From NCBI RefSeq assembly GCF_001907245.1, contig NZ_MQSU01000002.1, positions 124,001 through 188,000 of the forward strand: 64,000 nt of DNA. Direction: 5' to 3'. Shown here piece after piece: positions 35,911 through 45,534 of this stretch. Under the pieces are notes generated by a model. It saw nothing but the letters and a program-made list of their open reading frames with translations. It did no database searches and had not been told where the DNA came from. Position numbers and translations under genes: made by a program. The DNA is from Boudabousia liubingyangii. GTDB lineage: Bacteria > Actinomycetota > Actinomycetes > Actinomycetales > Actinomycetaceae. Numbering within the stretch: position 1 is the stretch's first letter; every line of letters begins with the position of its first letter.

Positions 35911-36092
35911 AGCTAAGGTTGTGTTGATGAAACTTTCCCCAAGTTTTTCTATCCCCAAAATAGAAAAAATCGGAAGGCTTACTGCCCTTGGTCAAGCAGT
36001 ATTTCATTATGGGATGCCGGAGAGGCAACACCCAGGAACAGACCAGACTCTATCCACCGGCGGAGAGCCGACCCAACCTGAAGGAGAGCCAA

Positions 36093-37226
36093 ATGGCACC
36101 TAAGAAACCACAGCCGCAAGCTGACCGTACCAAAGCCCTATCCGCGGCTATCGCACATATCGACAAAACCTTCGGGAAGGGCGCCATTATGCGCTTGGGC
36201 GACGAAGTTCGCCAAGCCGTCCCCGTCATCCCCACCGGATCACTAGCCATCGACGCCGCGCTAGGCATTGGTGGCCTGCCCCGTGGCCGCATCGTAGAAA
36301 TCTACGGCCCTGAATCCTCCGGTAAAACCACCGTGGCCCTGCACGCCGTCGCCTCCATCCAGAAAATGGGTGGTAATGCCGCCTTCATTGACGCCGAGCA
36401 CGCCCTAGATCCCGAATACGCAAAGAAGCTGGGTGTCGACACCGACAACCTCCTAGTCTCTCAGCCCGATACCGGTGAACAGGCCCTAGAAATCGCCGAC
36501 CTACTAATCCGCTCTGGCGGTGTCGACCTAGTTGTTGTTGACTCCGTGGCGGCGCTAGTTCCCAAGGCTGAAATCGACGGCGAAATGGGCGACTCTCACG
36601 TTGGCTTGCAGGCCCGCCTCATGTCGCAGGCCCTGCGTAAGATCACCGGTGCGCTCTCTGCTACCGGCACCACCGCCATCTTCATTAACCAGTTACGTGA
36701 AAAGATCGGCGTCTTCTTTGGCTCCCCAGAAACCACCACCGGTGGTAAAGCCCTGAAGTTCTACGCTTCGGTTCGTATGGACGTGCGCCGGATCGCCACC
36801 CTTAAGGATGGCGAAAACCCGGTCGGTAACAAAACCAAGATCAAGATCGTCAAGAACAAGATGGCTCCGCCCTTCAAGCAGGCCGAATTCGACATCCTAT
36901 ACGGCCAGGGTATCTCCCGTGAAGGCGGCCTAATCGATATGGGTGTAGAGGCCGGCATTATTCGCAAGTCCGGCTCCTGGTTCACCTACGGTGAGGACCA
37001 GCTTGGACAAGGCCGTGAAAATGTCCGCCAGTTCCTTAAAGACAACCCCGAACTGGCAGATGAAATCGACCGCAAGATCCGTATTAATATGGGACTGTTA
37101 CCGCCCGAGGAAGAAGAGGGTGCAGTCGCCGAGGGAACCGGTTCTGACCCGGCTGCCGCTGCCCTAGGTAAGGCCACCAAGAAGGCCAAGGCTGCCGCTG
37201 GCGATAGTGAAGATGCCGGCTTCTAA
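36093..37226 (+). CDS. recA: Recombinase RecA
   Basis: A 377-residue RecA that forms filaments on single-stranded DNA, drives strand exchange and triggers LexA self-cleavage. Walker A is GPESSGKT at 72-79; the [11 protein letters not shown] Walker B and the DNA-binding loop regions follow. The ATG at 36093 is chosen because AAGGAG (36081-36086) precedes it; the open frame back to 35988 is not conserved. An SOS box lies upstream. recX overlaps its 3' end by 20 nt. Confidence 0.98.
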   Translation: MAPKKPQPQADRTKALSAAIAHIDKTFGKGAIMRLGDEVRQAVPVIPTGSLAIDAALGIGGLPRGRIVEIYGPESSGKTTVALHAVASIQKMGGNAAFIDAEHALDPEYAKKLGVDTDNLLVSQPDTGEQALEIADLLIRSGGVDLVVVDSVAALVPKAEIDGEMGDSHVGLQARLMSQALRKITGALSATGTTAIFINQLREKIGVFFGSPETTTGGKALKFYASVRMDVRRIATLKDGENPVGNKTKIKIVKNKMAPPFKQAEFDILYGQGISREGGLIDMGVEAGIIRKSGSWFTYGEDQLGQGRENVRQFLKDNPELADEIDRKIRINMGLLPPEEEEGAVAEGTGSDPAAAALGKATKKAKAAAGDSEDAGF

Positions 37227-37824
37227 ACCTCGGAAATCCAAATCTAAAGCCCAGCGCTTAAAAGAACTAATCGAGCGAAACCAAGAGCTTTCCCCCGAAG
37301 AAGCCCTAGACCCCGCTCGCGAGTATGCGCTGCGACTCCTAGACCAACGGGACTACCCCTCGGCCCAGATACGCAATAAACTTCTGGGCCGGGGGTATCA
37401 CCCAGAGGCAGTAGAAGAAGTTGTTACTCGGCTTACCGACGCCAAACTCTTGGACGATGCCCGCTACGCGCAGATGCTAGCCCGCACCCAACATCAGATG
37501 CGTGGCTTGGCCCGGCGTGCCATCGCCCAAGAAATGCGACGTAAGGGATTGTCAGCCGCAGAATCTGCCGAAGCCCTAGAACAGATCACTGATGAGTCAG
37601 AGGCGCAGGCGGCAGAAAAACTAGCGCTTAAAAAAGCGGCCACTACGGTTCGCCTTCCCAATGAGGTGCGACGCCGTCGTATCGCCAGCATGCTGGCTAG
37701 ACGCGGGTATAACGCTTCTGTTGCCTATCGGGCAACCGCTGCTGCACTTGCAGAATATTCATCGCAAACGGATGATAGTAACCATTCGTCAGATGAAACA
37801 GATCACTTTTGGAGTGCAGATTAA
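37207..37824 (+). CDS. recX: Regulatory protein RecX
   Basis: A 205-residue RecX, which binds RecA filaments and limits their activity. The three-helix repeats are seen in [20 protein letters not shown], the [13 protein letters not shown] segment and [15 protein letters not shown]. The start is GTG at 37207 or ATG at 37213, inside the recA 3' end, so translation is coupled to recA. The stop overlaps the start of cinA (TAATG). Confidence 0.93.
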   Translation: MKMPASKPRKSKSKAQRLKELIERNQELSPEEALDPAREYALRLLDQRDYPSAQIRNKLLGRGYHPEAVEEVVTRLTDAKLLDDARYAQMLARTQHQMRGLARRAIAQEMRRKGLSAAESAEALEQITDESEAQAAEKLALKKAATTVRLPNEVRRRRIASMLARRGYNASVAYRATAAALAEYSSQTDDSNHSSDETDHFWSAD

Positions 37825-38354
37825 TGCCACAAACCTCGGCCCAGTCCACTAGCCCCCTCTCGGTGGGGCAACGTCAAGAACTGGCCCAGAAGCTGCTCAA
37901 GCAACTCGAAGATCGGCATTACACTCTGGGAACAGCTGAATCTCTTACTGGGGGAGCGCTATGCTCGGCATTCGCCGAAATCCCCGGCGCCTCCCATGTG
38001 CTAATTGGCTCCATCGTGGCCTACCAGCCCGAAATAAAAAGCCGCCTACTGGGCGTAGACGAATACCTACTAGCGGATCACGGGCCTTACAATCACCAAA
38101 CCGTGCAGCAGATGGCCCGCGGAATCTGCCGCGTCCTCGGGACCAAGATTGGTCTTGCCACCAGTGGCGTGGCCGGCCCTTCAGATGACCAAGGTACCCC
38201 CGCCGGCACGTGTTTTATTGCTCTGGCGGCTCCCGAAGGGTACCTACAGTCCCGGGAGATAAACGCGGAAGGCGATCGCAATAGTGTTCGCCAAGCCTCC
38301 GTAGATGCCGCCCTAGAACTGCTAGCCCAGTACTTAGGTGCAAATGGCCACTAA
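37824..38354 (+). CDS. CinA C-terminal domain protein (nicotinamide-nucleotide amidohydrolase)
   Basis: A 176-residue CinA-C/PncC-type enzyme, which deamidates nicotinamide mononucleotide in NAD recycling. The motif TAESLTGGALCSAFAEIPGA (about 35-55) and a later TSGVAGPSDDQGTP segment are characteristic. The N-terminal MoeA-like CinA domain is absent, as in many bacteria. ATG at 37824 overlaps the recX stop and has GGAG nine bases upstream, so it is in the recA-recX operon. In related actinobacteria cinA usually lies between pgsA and clgR, so its place after recX is a rearrangement. Confidence 0.9.
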   Translation: MPQTSAQSTSPLSVGQRQELAQKLLKQLEDRHYTLGTAESLTGGALCSAFAEIPGASHVLIGSIVAYQPEIKSRLLGVDEYLLADHGPYNHQTVQQMARGICRVLGTKIGLATSGVAGPSDDQGTPAGTCFIALAAPEGYLQSREINAEGDRNSVRQASVDAALELLAQYLGANGH

Positions 38355-38401
38355 TCCGGCCTAACTGAAGTTCTACCAGCTACCCTCATCGCCAAAACCA
38401 T

Positions 38402-38407
38402 TATGAT
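38402..38407 (+). promoter_or_regulatory. -10 element of a leaderless miaB
   Basis: TATGAT begins 14 nt before the ATG at 38416 and no ribosome binding site is present, so the miaB transcript probably starts at or next to its start codon. Confidence 0.5.
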
Positions 38408-38415
38408 AGTTGGCG

Positions 38416-39936
38416 ATGATTACGCCTGAAATTCCCCGTACTTACACAATTCGCACCCTTGGGTGCCAGATGAACGTTCACGACTCCGAACGTATGGCCG
38501 GCCTACTTGAAGAAGCCGGACTAGTACACGTCTCGAAGGTCCCCGAATACGCTTCTCGCGCCACCGAAGCCGGCGACGAGGGCGCTGACGTAGTAGTCCT
38601 AAACACCTGCTCAGTGCGCGAAAATGCCGCCACCCGTCTCTACGGAAACCTGGGACAACTGGCCAAGGTAAAACGCGAACGTCCCGGCATGCAAATCGCC
38701 GTGGGGGGATGTTTCGCCCAGCAGATGGGACACCGCATCCTAGAGAAGGCCCCCTGGGTTGACGCGATCTTCGGCACCCACAATATTGACGTCCTGCCCG
38801 TTCTACTAGAGCGTGCCCGCCACAATGAAGAGGCCGCCGTCGAACTAGAAGAGAGCCTCAAGACTTTCCCCTCCACCTTGCCGACCAAGCGTGAAAGCGT
38901 TTACGCCGGCTGGGTTTCCATCTCAGTGGGCTGCAATAACACCTGCACCTTCTGCATCGTCCCGCACCTACGCGGTAAAGAACGCGACCGTCGCCCCGGC
39001 GACATCCTAGCTGAGGTAGCCGCCGTCGTAGATCAGGGAGCCATTGAAGTTACCCTACTAGGCCAGAACGTCAACTCTTACGGGGTCAGCTTCGGTGACC
39101 GCGGCGCCTTTGCCAAGCTACTTCGTGAGGTCGGCCAGGTGCCCGGACTGGAACGGGTCCGCTTTACCAGCCCCCACCCGGCAGCTTTTACCTCTGACGT
39201 GATCCATGCGATGGCAGAAACCCCCACCGTCATGCCTTCACTTCACATGCCGCTGCAGTCTGGTTCTGACCAGGTGCTACGTCAGATGCGTCGTTCCTAC
39301 CGCCGAAAGAAGTTCCTTGGGATTCTGGACGAAGTCCGTGAATACCTGCCCGAGGCCGCCATTACCACCGACATCATTGTTGGTTTCCCCGGTGAAACCG
39401 ATGAGGATTTCGAACAGACCCTCGAGGTTGTGGAGCGCGCTCGCTTCTCTTCGGCCTTCACCTTCCTCTATTCACCTCGCCCGGGCACTCCGGCTGCTGA
39501 CCGGGAAGACCAGGTGCCCGAAGCTGTTAAACATGAGCGCTACCAGCGACTGGTAGAACTCCAAGAACGGATTTCCACTGAGGAAAACAAGGCGCAGGAA
39601 GGCAAACTTGTCGAGGTTCTGATTGCTTCTGGCGAGGGCCGTAAGGACGGTCAAACCTCCCGTATTTCAGGCCGCGCAAAGGACAATCGCCTAGTCCACG
39701 TGGCGCTGCCTGAGTCCTACCAGGGACTAGTACGCCCGGGAGATATGGTCACTGCTCGCGTCACCTACGGGGCACCGCACCACCTAGTTGCCGACTCTGC
39801 ACTAACTAGCGGGGAGTTCACCCATCGCACCACCCGCGCCGGCGACGCCTGGCAGGCCCGCCAAGAAGCAGATCGGGAAGCACAATCGAACGCCGTTGGG
39901 CTGGGATTACCCACCCTTAAAGTCCGAGGTAGCTAA
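38416..39936 (+). CDS. miaB: tRNA-2-methylthio-N6-dimethylallyladenosine synthase MiaB
   Basis: A 506-residue radical-SAM methylthiotransferase that adds a methylthio group to i6A37 of tRNAs, acting after MiaA (encoded at 42335). The N-terminal UPF0004 domain has [10 protein letters not shown] and two more cluster cysteines (NTCSVRE, GGCFAQQ); the radical SAM motif CNNTCTFC follows near residue 175, and a TRAM domain closes the protein. ATG at 38416 is preferred over TTG at 38410 because a -10 element lies 14 nt upstream of it. A long C-terminal extension of about 60 residues is present. Confidence 0.96.
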   Translation: MITPEIPRTYTIRTLGCQMNVHDSERMAGLLEEAGLVHVSKVPEYASRATEAGDEGADVVVLNTCSVRENAATRLYGNLGQLAKVKRERPGMQIAVGGCFAQQMGHRILEKAPWVDAIFGTHNIDVLPVLLERARHNEEAAVELEESLKTFPSTLPTKRESVYAGWVSISVGCNNTCTFCIVPHLRGKERDRRPGDILAEVAAVVDQGAIEVTLLGQNVNSYGVSFGDRGAFAKLLREVGQVPGLERVRFTSPHPAAFTSDVIHAMAETPTVMPSLHMPLQSGSDQVLRQMRRSYRRKKFLGILDEVREYLPEAAITTDIIVGFPGETDEDFEQTLEVVERARFSSAFTFLYSPRPGTPAADREDQVPEAVKHERYQRLVELQERISTEENKAQEGKLVEVLIASGEGRKDGQTSRISGRAKDNRLVHVALPESYQGLVRPGDMVTARVTYGAPHHLVADSALTSGEFTHRTTRAGDAWQARQEADREAQSNAVGLGLPTLKVRGS

Positions 39937-40024
39937 AAACCTGAGTAAGTAGCTTTTGGTACTGAACGCAACCTGGTATCACTGCCGGTCTTAAACTACT
40001 ATCCCCACGATCCTAGGAACCAAA

Positions 40025-41347
40025 ATGGCTGAAGCCAAGCTAGAAAACGATAAGACCCTGGCACGGAAGGCCTTCATCTTCTACGCCATTGGCCTGTCGA
40101 TTTATATTATCGCGACCACCGGTCGTACCTCCCTTGGGGTGGTCGGTGCCGAAGCCATGCAACGGTTCGAAATCACCGCCTCCCAGCTGGCGATCTTCTC
40201 TACCATCCAGCTTGGTGTTTACGGGCTTTCACAGTTACCCGTCGGGATTGCCATCGACCGTTTTGGCCCGCGATGGGTGCTGGCGGTAGGCGCCATGATC
40301 CTAGCGACCGGACAGTTCATGCTGGCCTTCGCCCCGACAGTGGGCTGGGCCTACACAGCTCGCGTTTTTGTTGGGGCCGGCGACGCTACCGCTTTCGTTT
40401 CCGTTCTTCGTTTGGTGGCTTCCTGGTTCCCGCCCCGGAAGGTCCCGGTCATGACCCAGATTACCTGCGTGGGTGGTCAGATGGGGCAGATCATCTCTGC
40501 GGTACCATTCCTAGCCCTGTTCCGACTTAGCAACTGGCATACGGCTTTTAGCACCCTAGGTGGTATTGGCGTGCTAGGGGCAGTTCTAACCTTCCTGACT
40601 CTCTGGGATGAACCAACCCGTAAGCGTCGCCCCTACGTTAAAACCTCCACCCTAGGTGCCGATCTAAAAGAGGTAATGTCCAACCCGTTCTCTTGGATGG
40701 GACTATTTACGCACTTCACCATGTTCTTCCCGCTGGCGGTCTTCACCCTCATGTGGGGATCACTGTTCATGAAACAGGGAATGGGCATGGATGATGCCGG
40801 CACCTCTTTCGCCCTAGTACTGACCACCATCGCCGGTATCCCGGCCGGTATTTTTATCGGTTCAATCGTGGCTCGTTGGCCCCTGCGCCGAACCTATTTC
40901 ATCTTCACCTGTATTGCGCTAACCTTCGTGGCTTGGGCAGCGGTACTGCTACAGTCGACGCCGCCCTCACCGGTCTTCATTTACATCCTAGCAATCGTGC
41001 TGGGCGCTTCCGCACCGGCCGCGAATGTGGGCTTCGACTTCGTCCGGACTTCCACCCGCCCCGAACTGCTAGGGACTGGATCAGCCTTTGCTAATATGGG
41101 CGGTTTTATCGCCGCTGTGATTACCATTCAGCTGGTCGGTTATGCTCTAGATTCCCATGCTGGGGGAGCGGAATACACCTATGCGGATTACCGCTTTGCC
41201 CTTTCCATGCAGGCACTCATCTTCGTTCTGGGGGCAAGCCTGATCCTAATCTTCCGCGTCTTTGGTATTCGACGACTCAAGCGACTAGGGGAGCCCTTCC
41301 CGTTAGGGCTACGTCGTAGTCGTTCCCTGTGCCGCCGGGATTACTAG
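40025..41347 (+). CDS. Major facilitator superfamily transporter
   Basis: A 440-residue membrane protein with about 12 hydrophobic segments. The MFS loop-2/3 motif is GIAIDRFGPRWVL (near 78-90). The second half begins after the charged loop TRKRRPYVKTSTLG. The substrate cannot be predicted. ATG at 40025 follows AGGAA at 40015-40019, and TAAACT about 30 nt upstream may be its -10. It stands alone between miaB and two convergent YbjN genes. Confidence 0.87.
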   Translation: MAEAKLENDKTLARKAFIFYAIGLSIYIIATTGRTSLGVVGAEAMQRFEITASQLAIFSTIQLGVYGLSQLPVGIAIDRFGPRWVLAVGAMILATGQFMLAFAPTVGWAYTARVFVGAGDATAFVSVLRLVASWFPPRKVPVMTQITCVGGQMGQIISAVPFLALFRLSNWHTAFSTLGGIGVLGAVLTFLTLWDEPTRKRRPYVKTSTLGADLKEVMSNPFSWMGLFTHFTMFFPLAVFTLMWGSLFMKQGMGMDDAGTSFALVLTTIAGIPAGIFIGSIVARWPLRRTYFIFTCIALTFVAWAAVLLQSTPPSPVFIYILAIVLGASAPAANVGFDFVRTSTRPELLGTGSAFANMGGFIAAVITIQLVGYALDSHAGGAEYTYADYRFALSMQALIFVLGASLILIFRVFGIRRLKRLGEPFPLGLRRSRSLCRRDY

Positions 41348-41361
41348 AGGTTAGCTGGTAC

Positions 41362-41790
41362 TCAGATAATGGGCGGTAGGCACTGCGCTAAACGAGCCGG
41401 CGCATCAACGCAAGCAGTCAAGGCAAAACTTAAAGCCGGACGCAACTGCTCATCGCTCATCCCGCGGCGAATCGAAAAGACCACATCAGCTTTAACTACC
41501 ACGCCGTCGGCCACCAGCGGGTAGGCGCGGGGTGCTGGCTGCTGACGGTTGAACTGCTCGCACATAAATAAGAGTGCCGCTTGACAGTCATGCGGACTCG
41601 CCAAAGCCAAAGCAGGCATCTCTGTGGCATCCCACAGGGTGTAGACAGAAAGCCAATCATCGCTGGTATGGAAGAGTACCTGAACGTGGTTCCAGGTCCC
41701 AATCAGGGTCTGCGCGTCCTCGTGCGAAACCCGGTACCCCTGATCCAAAAGCAGGGCCTCAATCCGGGCGGTGGTGACCTCTTGACTCAT
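41362..41790 (-). CDS. YbjN domain-containing protein (second of a pair)
   Basis: A 142-residue cytoplasmic protein of the YbjN/type III secretion chaperone-like fold, common as a tandem pair near miaA in actinobacteria. The fold is suggested by alternating strands (VQVLFHTSDDWLSVYTLWDA) and the FNRQQPAPRAYPLVADG segment, which recurs as FNRTHAGPGALTTMLDNG in the neighbour. Its start overlaps the stop of the upstream gene (ATGA, 41787-41790). Function is unknown; its neighbour likely forms a hetero- or homodimer with it (inference). Confidence 0.75.
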   Translation of the reverse strand: MSQEVTTARIEALLLDQGYRVSHEDAQTLIGTWNHVQVLFHTSDDWLSVYTLWDATEMPALALASPHDCQAALLFMCEQFNRQQPAPRAYPLVADGVVVKADVVFSIRRGMSDEQLRPALSFALTACVDAPARLAQCLPPII

Positions 41791-42254
41791 GCCTGTCCCT
41801 CCTTCCAGGGATCGACAAACTGGTCATCAAGGAAGGTGCTTAAATCCTTGAACTGATTAATCGCATCGTGGAGTATTGCGCGAAGCTGGGAAGCCGAAAC
41901 TGCCGGATGGGTCCAAACCAGTTGCCGTGCAATCACCTGCACTTGGCCATTATCAAGCATGGTCGTCAAGGCTCCCGGGCCCGCATGCGTCCGATTAAAC
42001 TGGGCGCAAGCCTCACGGGCTTTGACCCCATACTTGCCGGCCAGCGTACGGTACCAGCGGCCCGTGACCGTCAGATTCCCCACCCGATCAATCTGGAACT
42101 CTAAAAATGCCGGGAACGAAACCGCCATCAGAGCTGATTCACTTTCCACCAGGTAGGGGATATTATCCGCATGCAAAACCTGTGCGATAGCGGGGATTGA
42201 GATTCTGGAAAACTCCACCGAATCACTCTGTGAGGGAAGGGAAGCGTCTGACAT
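41787..42254 (-). CDS. YbjN domain-containing protein (first of a pair)
   Basis: A 155-residue YbjN-like protein, paralogous to the next gene. TATAAC (42269-42264) lies 15 nt from the ATG at 42254, and no usable ribosome binding site precedes it, so the pair is probably read from a leaderless message. An ATG at 42263 is in frame but would lie directly against the -10. It diverges from miaA across about 80 nt. Function unknown. Confidence 0.75.
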   Translation of the reverse strand: MSDASLPSQSDSVEFSRISIPAIAQVLHADNIPYLVESESALMAVSFPAFLEFQIDRVGNLTVTGRWYRTLAGKYGVKAREACAQFNRTHAGPGALTTMLDNGQVQVIARQLVWTHPAVSASQLRAILHDAINQFKDLSTFLDDQFVDPWKEGQA

Positions 42255-42322
42255 GCCTTCCATGTTATACCCGCTTACGGATCCACCCAGGGCCTAGTCT
42301 CAGGTTTCGGGGGACGCTAGGC

Positions 42323-42328
42323 TAAACT
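42323..42328 (+). promoter_or_regulatory. -10 element of a leaderless miaA
   Basis: TAAACT begins 12 nt before GTG at 42335; no ribosome binding site is visible. It is the same hexamer as found before the M16 peptidase gene. Confidence 0.5.
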
Positions 42329-42334
42329 AGGGGC

Positions 42335-43264
42335 GTGATGATTGCGATTGTGGGACCAACGGCCAGCGGGAAAAGTGACCTTTCACTGGCTGTGGCAGAG
42401 CACCTGGAAGAAGCTGAAATCATTAATGCCGACGCCATGCAGCTCTACCGAGGCATGGATATTGGCACCGCAAAACTGCGCCCCGAAGAACGGCGCGGGA
42501 TTCCACACCACCAGCTTGACGTCCTAGAGGTTACTCAGGAAGCCTCCGTGGCCAGCTACCAAAAATACGCCCGCCAAGACGCGAAAGAGATTCAGGCCCG
42601 AGGACGCCGCCCCATTTTCGTGGGTGGCTCTGGGCTTTACCTACGGGCTGCCCTAGACCAGATCGACTTCCCCGGCACCGACCCGGCAGTTCGCGCGGCG
42701 CTAGAACAAGAGGCAGAAGAACTAGGTGCGGCTGCGCTCTATGAGCGGCTCTCACAGCAGGACCCGAAAGCCGCACAAACCATTGAAGCCAATAACCTTC
42801 GGCGGGTTATCCGGGCGCTAGAAGTAATCACCATTACCGGACAGCCCTTTAGCGCCAACCTGCCGGACTACACCTATCACGAACCCTGTTGGCAGATCGG
42901 TTTACGCCCCGACCCACAACTGGTGGCGCCCTTTATCGATAAACGAACCCGAGGAATGTTCGCGGACGGGCTGCTGGAAGAAACCGAAGCCCTACTAAAA
43001 GTGGGGCTAGCGGAAGCCAAAACTGCCTCTCGCGCTACCGGCTACCCTCAAGCCATGGCGGTAATTGCCGGTCGCTTAAGCGTTGAAGAGGCCATCGAAG
43101 AGGTCAACCTAGCCACCCTACAGTTGGCTAAGCGACAGATAAAGTGGTTCAAACGCGACCCGCGGATCACCTGGTTGGACCCGCTTCCGGAAGGTAAACG
43201 CCTCAGCCCCGAGGAACTACTGCGGCGGCTTTTGGACACGCAGGATGGCAAAGCCCTTCTTTGA
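42335..43264 (+). CDS. miaA: tRNA dimethylallyltransferase MiaA
   Basis: A 309-residue enzyme that adds dimethylallyl to A37 of tRNAs reading U-starting codons. The P-loop GPTASGKS is at residues 7-14, with DAMQLYRGMDIGTAK and FVGGSGLYLRA following. GTG at 42335 or the next codon but one, ATG 42338 (overlapping), are alternatives; the -10 spacing favours GTG. Its 3' end overlaps the convergent methyltransferase gene by 48 nt. dapF, which usually follows miaA in actinobacteria, is absent. Confidence 0.95.
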   Translation: MMIAIVGPTASGKSDLSLAVAEHLEEAEIINADAMQLYRGMDIGTAKLRPEERRGIPHHQLDVLEVTQEASVASYQKYARQDAKEIQARGRRPIFVGGSGLYLRAALDQIDFPGTDPAVRAALEQEAEELGAAALYERLSQQDPKAAQTIEANNLRRVIRALEVITITGQPFSANLPDYTYHEPCWQIGLRPDPQLVAPFIDKRTRGMFADGLLEETEALLKVGLAEAKTASRATGYPQAMAVIAGRLSVEEAIEEVNLATLQLAKRQIKWFKRDPRITWLDPLPEGKRLSPEELLRRLLDTQDGKALL

Positions 43265-43942
43265 TTTAACCTTCTCAGTGGGGTAGCCCTGCTCAATCAG
43301 CCATTTCATTAGCGAGCCAGCCCCCAGGTTATTGCCCACGACTAGGTAGGCTGCACCCTGCGGAGCCAGGAACGGCAACCAGGTCAGGAGCAGTTCATGT
43401 AGGGCATCTTTGCCAATGCGGATCGGGGGATTGGACCAGATCGTTTGGAACTGCCAGTTATGGTGCTTAAGCAGTGCCAGTGCCTCCGGTGCCAGCAGGG
43501 CCTTACCGAGGGGGCGCGCATAGGTTCCATCCGCCGGCTGGCTCCCGTTTTCTTCCGGTAGAGCCTGGGAGAAGCCCGCCTGTTGCAGGTTCCGATTAGT
43601 GAGGTCTAGGGCGCGTTCGTTGACGTCCACGCCGAGTACCCAAGGAAGCTCACCTTTCGGGTCGCAACCGGGTTCGCGAACCTGGGGCGCGTCCTCGGCC
43701 TGGGAAATATCCGCGCACAGGCCCAGGGTGATGGGACCCCAACCGCAACCCAAATCTAGGGCCGGGCCGGTGGCGGTCGGGACAAAGTCCAGCAGCACAC
43801 TGGTAGCGAGGTCTAGTTTTTGATGTGAGAAGACCTGGTCGGCTAGGTTTACCGTGTATTGGCGGCCGCGGATTTGGAACTCTTTTTGGGTGAGTTCGGA
43901 CTCGGTCGCGGCAGGTACGGAAGTGAAGTAATGCTGGCTCAT
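43217..43942 (-). CDS. Class I SAM-dependent methyltransferase, RsmC-like
   Basis: A 241-residue methyltransferase with the SAM motif LDLGCGWGPI (about 68-77) and the catalytic NPP motif in WSNPPIRIG, as in RsmC/RlmG enzymes that make m2G in rRNA. Length and motif order fit the single-domain RsmC-like group. The exact target is not known. It converges with miaA, whose last 48 nt it overlaps, and diverges from hflX. In related bacteria the miaA-hflX gap is filled by dapF instead. Confidence 0.85.
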   Translation of the reverse strand: MSQHYFTSVPAATESELTQKEFQIRGRQYTVNLADQVFSHQKLDLATSVLLDFVPTATGPALDLGCGWGPITLGLCADISQAEDAPQVREPGCDPKGELPWVLGVDVNERALDLTNRNLQQAGFSQALPEENGSQPADGTYARPLGKALLAPEALALLKHHNWQFQTIWSNPPIRIGKDALHELLLTWLPFLAPQGAAYLVVGNNLGAGSLMKWLIEQGYPTEKVKSKKGFAILRVQKPPQ

Positions 43943-44040
43943 GCGAGCAATTTTAGCGGTTAGTTAATCTTCCGGCTTTCCCGCGGGATACCTAGCGTCA
44001 CTTGGTACACTGGTAGTAGTAGTTTCAGGAAGGATATTTT

Positions 44041-45534
44041 GTGACTGAAGAAGAAAAAACTGCCCCCAGTTCTGACCATCAAGGACAGGATGTGGCAGCT
44101 CGGATTTTGGCGCGTCTAGGTACGGCGCTAGAGTCCACGGCCACCGCCGACACCCACAGTGACGCTGGTGAACTGGAACGTGAAGAGCGCGCTCGACTCA
44201 AGCGTGTGGTCGGCTTATCCACTGAACTTGAAGACATTTCCGAGGTCGAATACCGTCAGATCCGCCTAGAAAAGGTGGTTCTGGTGGGCCTGTGGTCGCA
44301 GGGTACGGCCGAGGCTGCCGAGGTTTCCCTACGTGAGTTAGCGGCCCTTGCAGAAACTGCCGGTTCAGAGGTTTTGGACGGTATTATTCAGCGTCGCCAA
44401 ACCCCCGACCCGGCCACCTACCTTGGTAAGGGCAAGGCGAAGGAACTTGCGGAAATCGTGAAGGCTACAGGGGCCGATACCGTGATTGTGGATTCGGACC
44501 TGGCACCCTCGCAGCGACGTGGACTTGAAGACGTCGTCAAGGTTAAGGTTGTGGATCGAACCGCCCTGATTTTGGATATTTTCGCGCAGCACGCGAAGTC
44601 TCGTGAAGGTAAAGCCCAGGTTGAACTGGCACAGTTGGAATACTTACTGCCGCGTCTACGTGGTTGGGGTGAATCCATGTCGCGTCAGGCCGGTGGTCGA
44701 GTCGCCGGCGGTGCCGGGATTGGTTCCCGTGGCCCTGGTGAAACTAAGATCGAACTGGACCGCCGTCGCATTCGTAACCGCATGGCGAAGCTGCGTAAGG
44801 AAATCGAACTGATGGAACCGGCCCGCGCCACCATGCGCGCTAATCGTAAGCGTGGGGCAGTACCTTCGGTGGCGATCGCCGGGTACACCAACGCCGGTAA
44901 GTCCTCACTGCTGAACCAGCTAACCGATGCCCAGGTAATGGTCCAAAACGCCCTGTTCGCCACCCTTGACCCGACGGTCCGTAAATGCGTGACCCCGCAG
45001 GGCCGCGAATACACCCTTACCGACACGGTTGGGTTCGTTCGCAATCTACCGCACGAACTGGTGGAAGCGTTCCGTTCCTCCCTCGAAGAGGTGGGGCTGG
45101 CAGACTTGATCTTGCACGTGGTTGATGCCGCTCACCCGGACCCCGAGGGGCAGATCCAAGCGGTACGAACCGTTTTTGCCGATATTGAGGGGGCCAGTGA
45201 GATCCCCGAAATCATTGTGCTCAATAAAGCGGATCTGGCAGAGCCGGAAGCCTTGGCACGCCTACGTTCCCAGTTCAAGAACTCCTGCGTAGTTTCTGCC
45301 CACACGGGGCAGGGGATCGACCGCCTGCAGGAGATGATCTCTGAGCAGTTACCTCGGCCCGCCGTGGCCCTAGACGTGGTGATTCCGTATTCGCGCGGTG
45401 ACTTGCTCTCGCGGGTTCATGAGACTGGTGAACCGGAACTGATTGAACACCTGCCTGAGGGGACCCGAATCAAGGGACTAGTCGATGAGCATCTAGCCCA
45501 GCAGCTTCGTCAGGCCGCGGAAGCTAGCGTATGA
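44041..45534 (+). CDS. hflX: GTPase HflX
   Basis: A 497-residue ribosome-associated GTPase that splits stalled 70S ribosomes. The N-terminal HflX domain (about 70-250) includes the GGRVAGGAGIGSRGPGETKI motif; the G domain has GYTNAGKSS (G1), DTVGFVRNLP (G3) and NKAD (G4). The start is GTG at 44041 with AGGAAGGAT upstream; TACACT at 44006-44011 may be its -10. Its stop overlaps the dinG start (ATGA, 45531-45534), so they are translationally coupled. Confidence 0.96.
   Translation: MTEEEKTAPSSDHQGQDVAARILARLGTALESTATADTHSDAGELEREERARLKRVVGLSTELEDISEVEYRQIRLEKVVLVGLWSQGTAEAAEVSLRELAALAETAGSEVLDGIIQRRQTPDPATYLGKGKAKELAEIVKATGADTVIVDSDLAPSQRRGLEDVVKVKVVDRTALILDIFAQHAKSREGKAQVELAQLEYLLPRLRGWGESMSRQAGGRVAGGAGIGSRGPGETKIELDRRRIRNRMAKLRKEIELMEPARATMRANRKRGAVPSVAIAGYTNAGKSSLLNQLTDAQVMVQNALFATLDPTVRKCVTPQGREYTLTDTVGFVRNLPHELVEAFRSSLEEVGLADLILHVVDAAHPDPEGQIQAVRTVFADIEGASEIPEIIVLNKADLAEPEALARLRSQFKNSCVVSAHTGQGIDRLQEMISEQLPRPAVALDVVIPYSRGDLLSRVHETGEPELIEHLPEGTRIKGLVDEHLAQQLRQAAEASV

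Noticed and set aside
35921-36103. Possible 60-codon leader peptide upstream of recA
   Set aside because: No ribosome binding site fits the ATG and the product is not recognisable; it overlaps the recA start out of frame.
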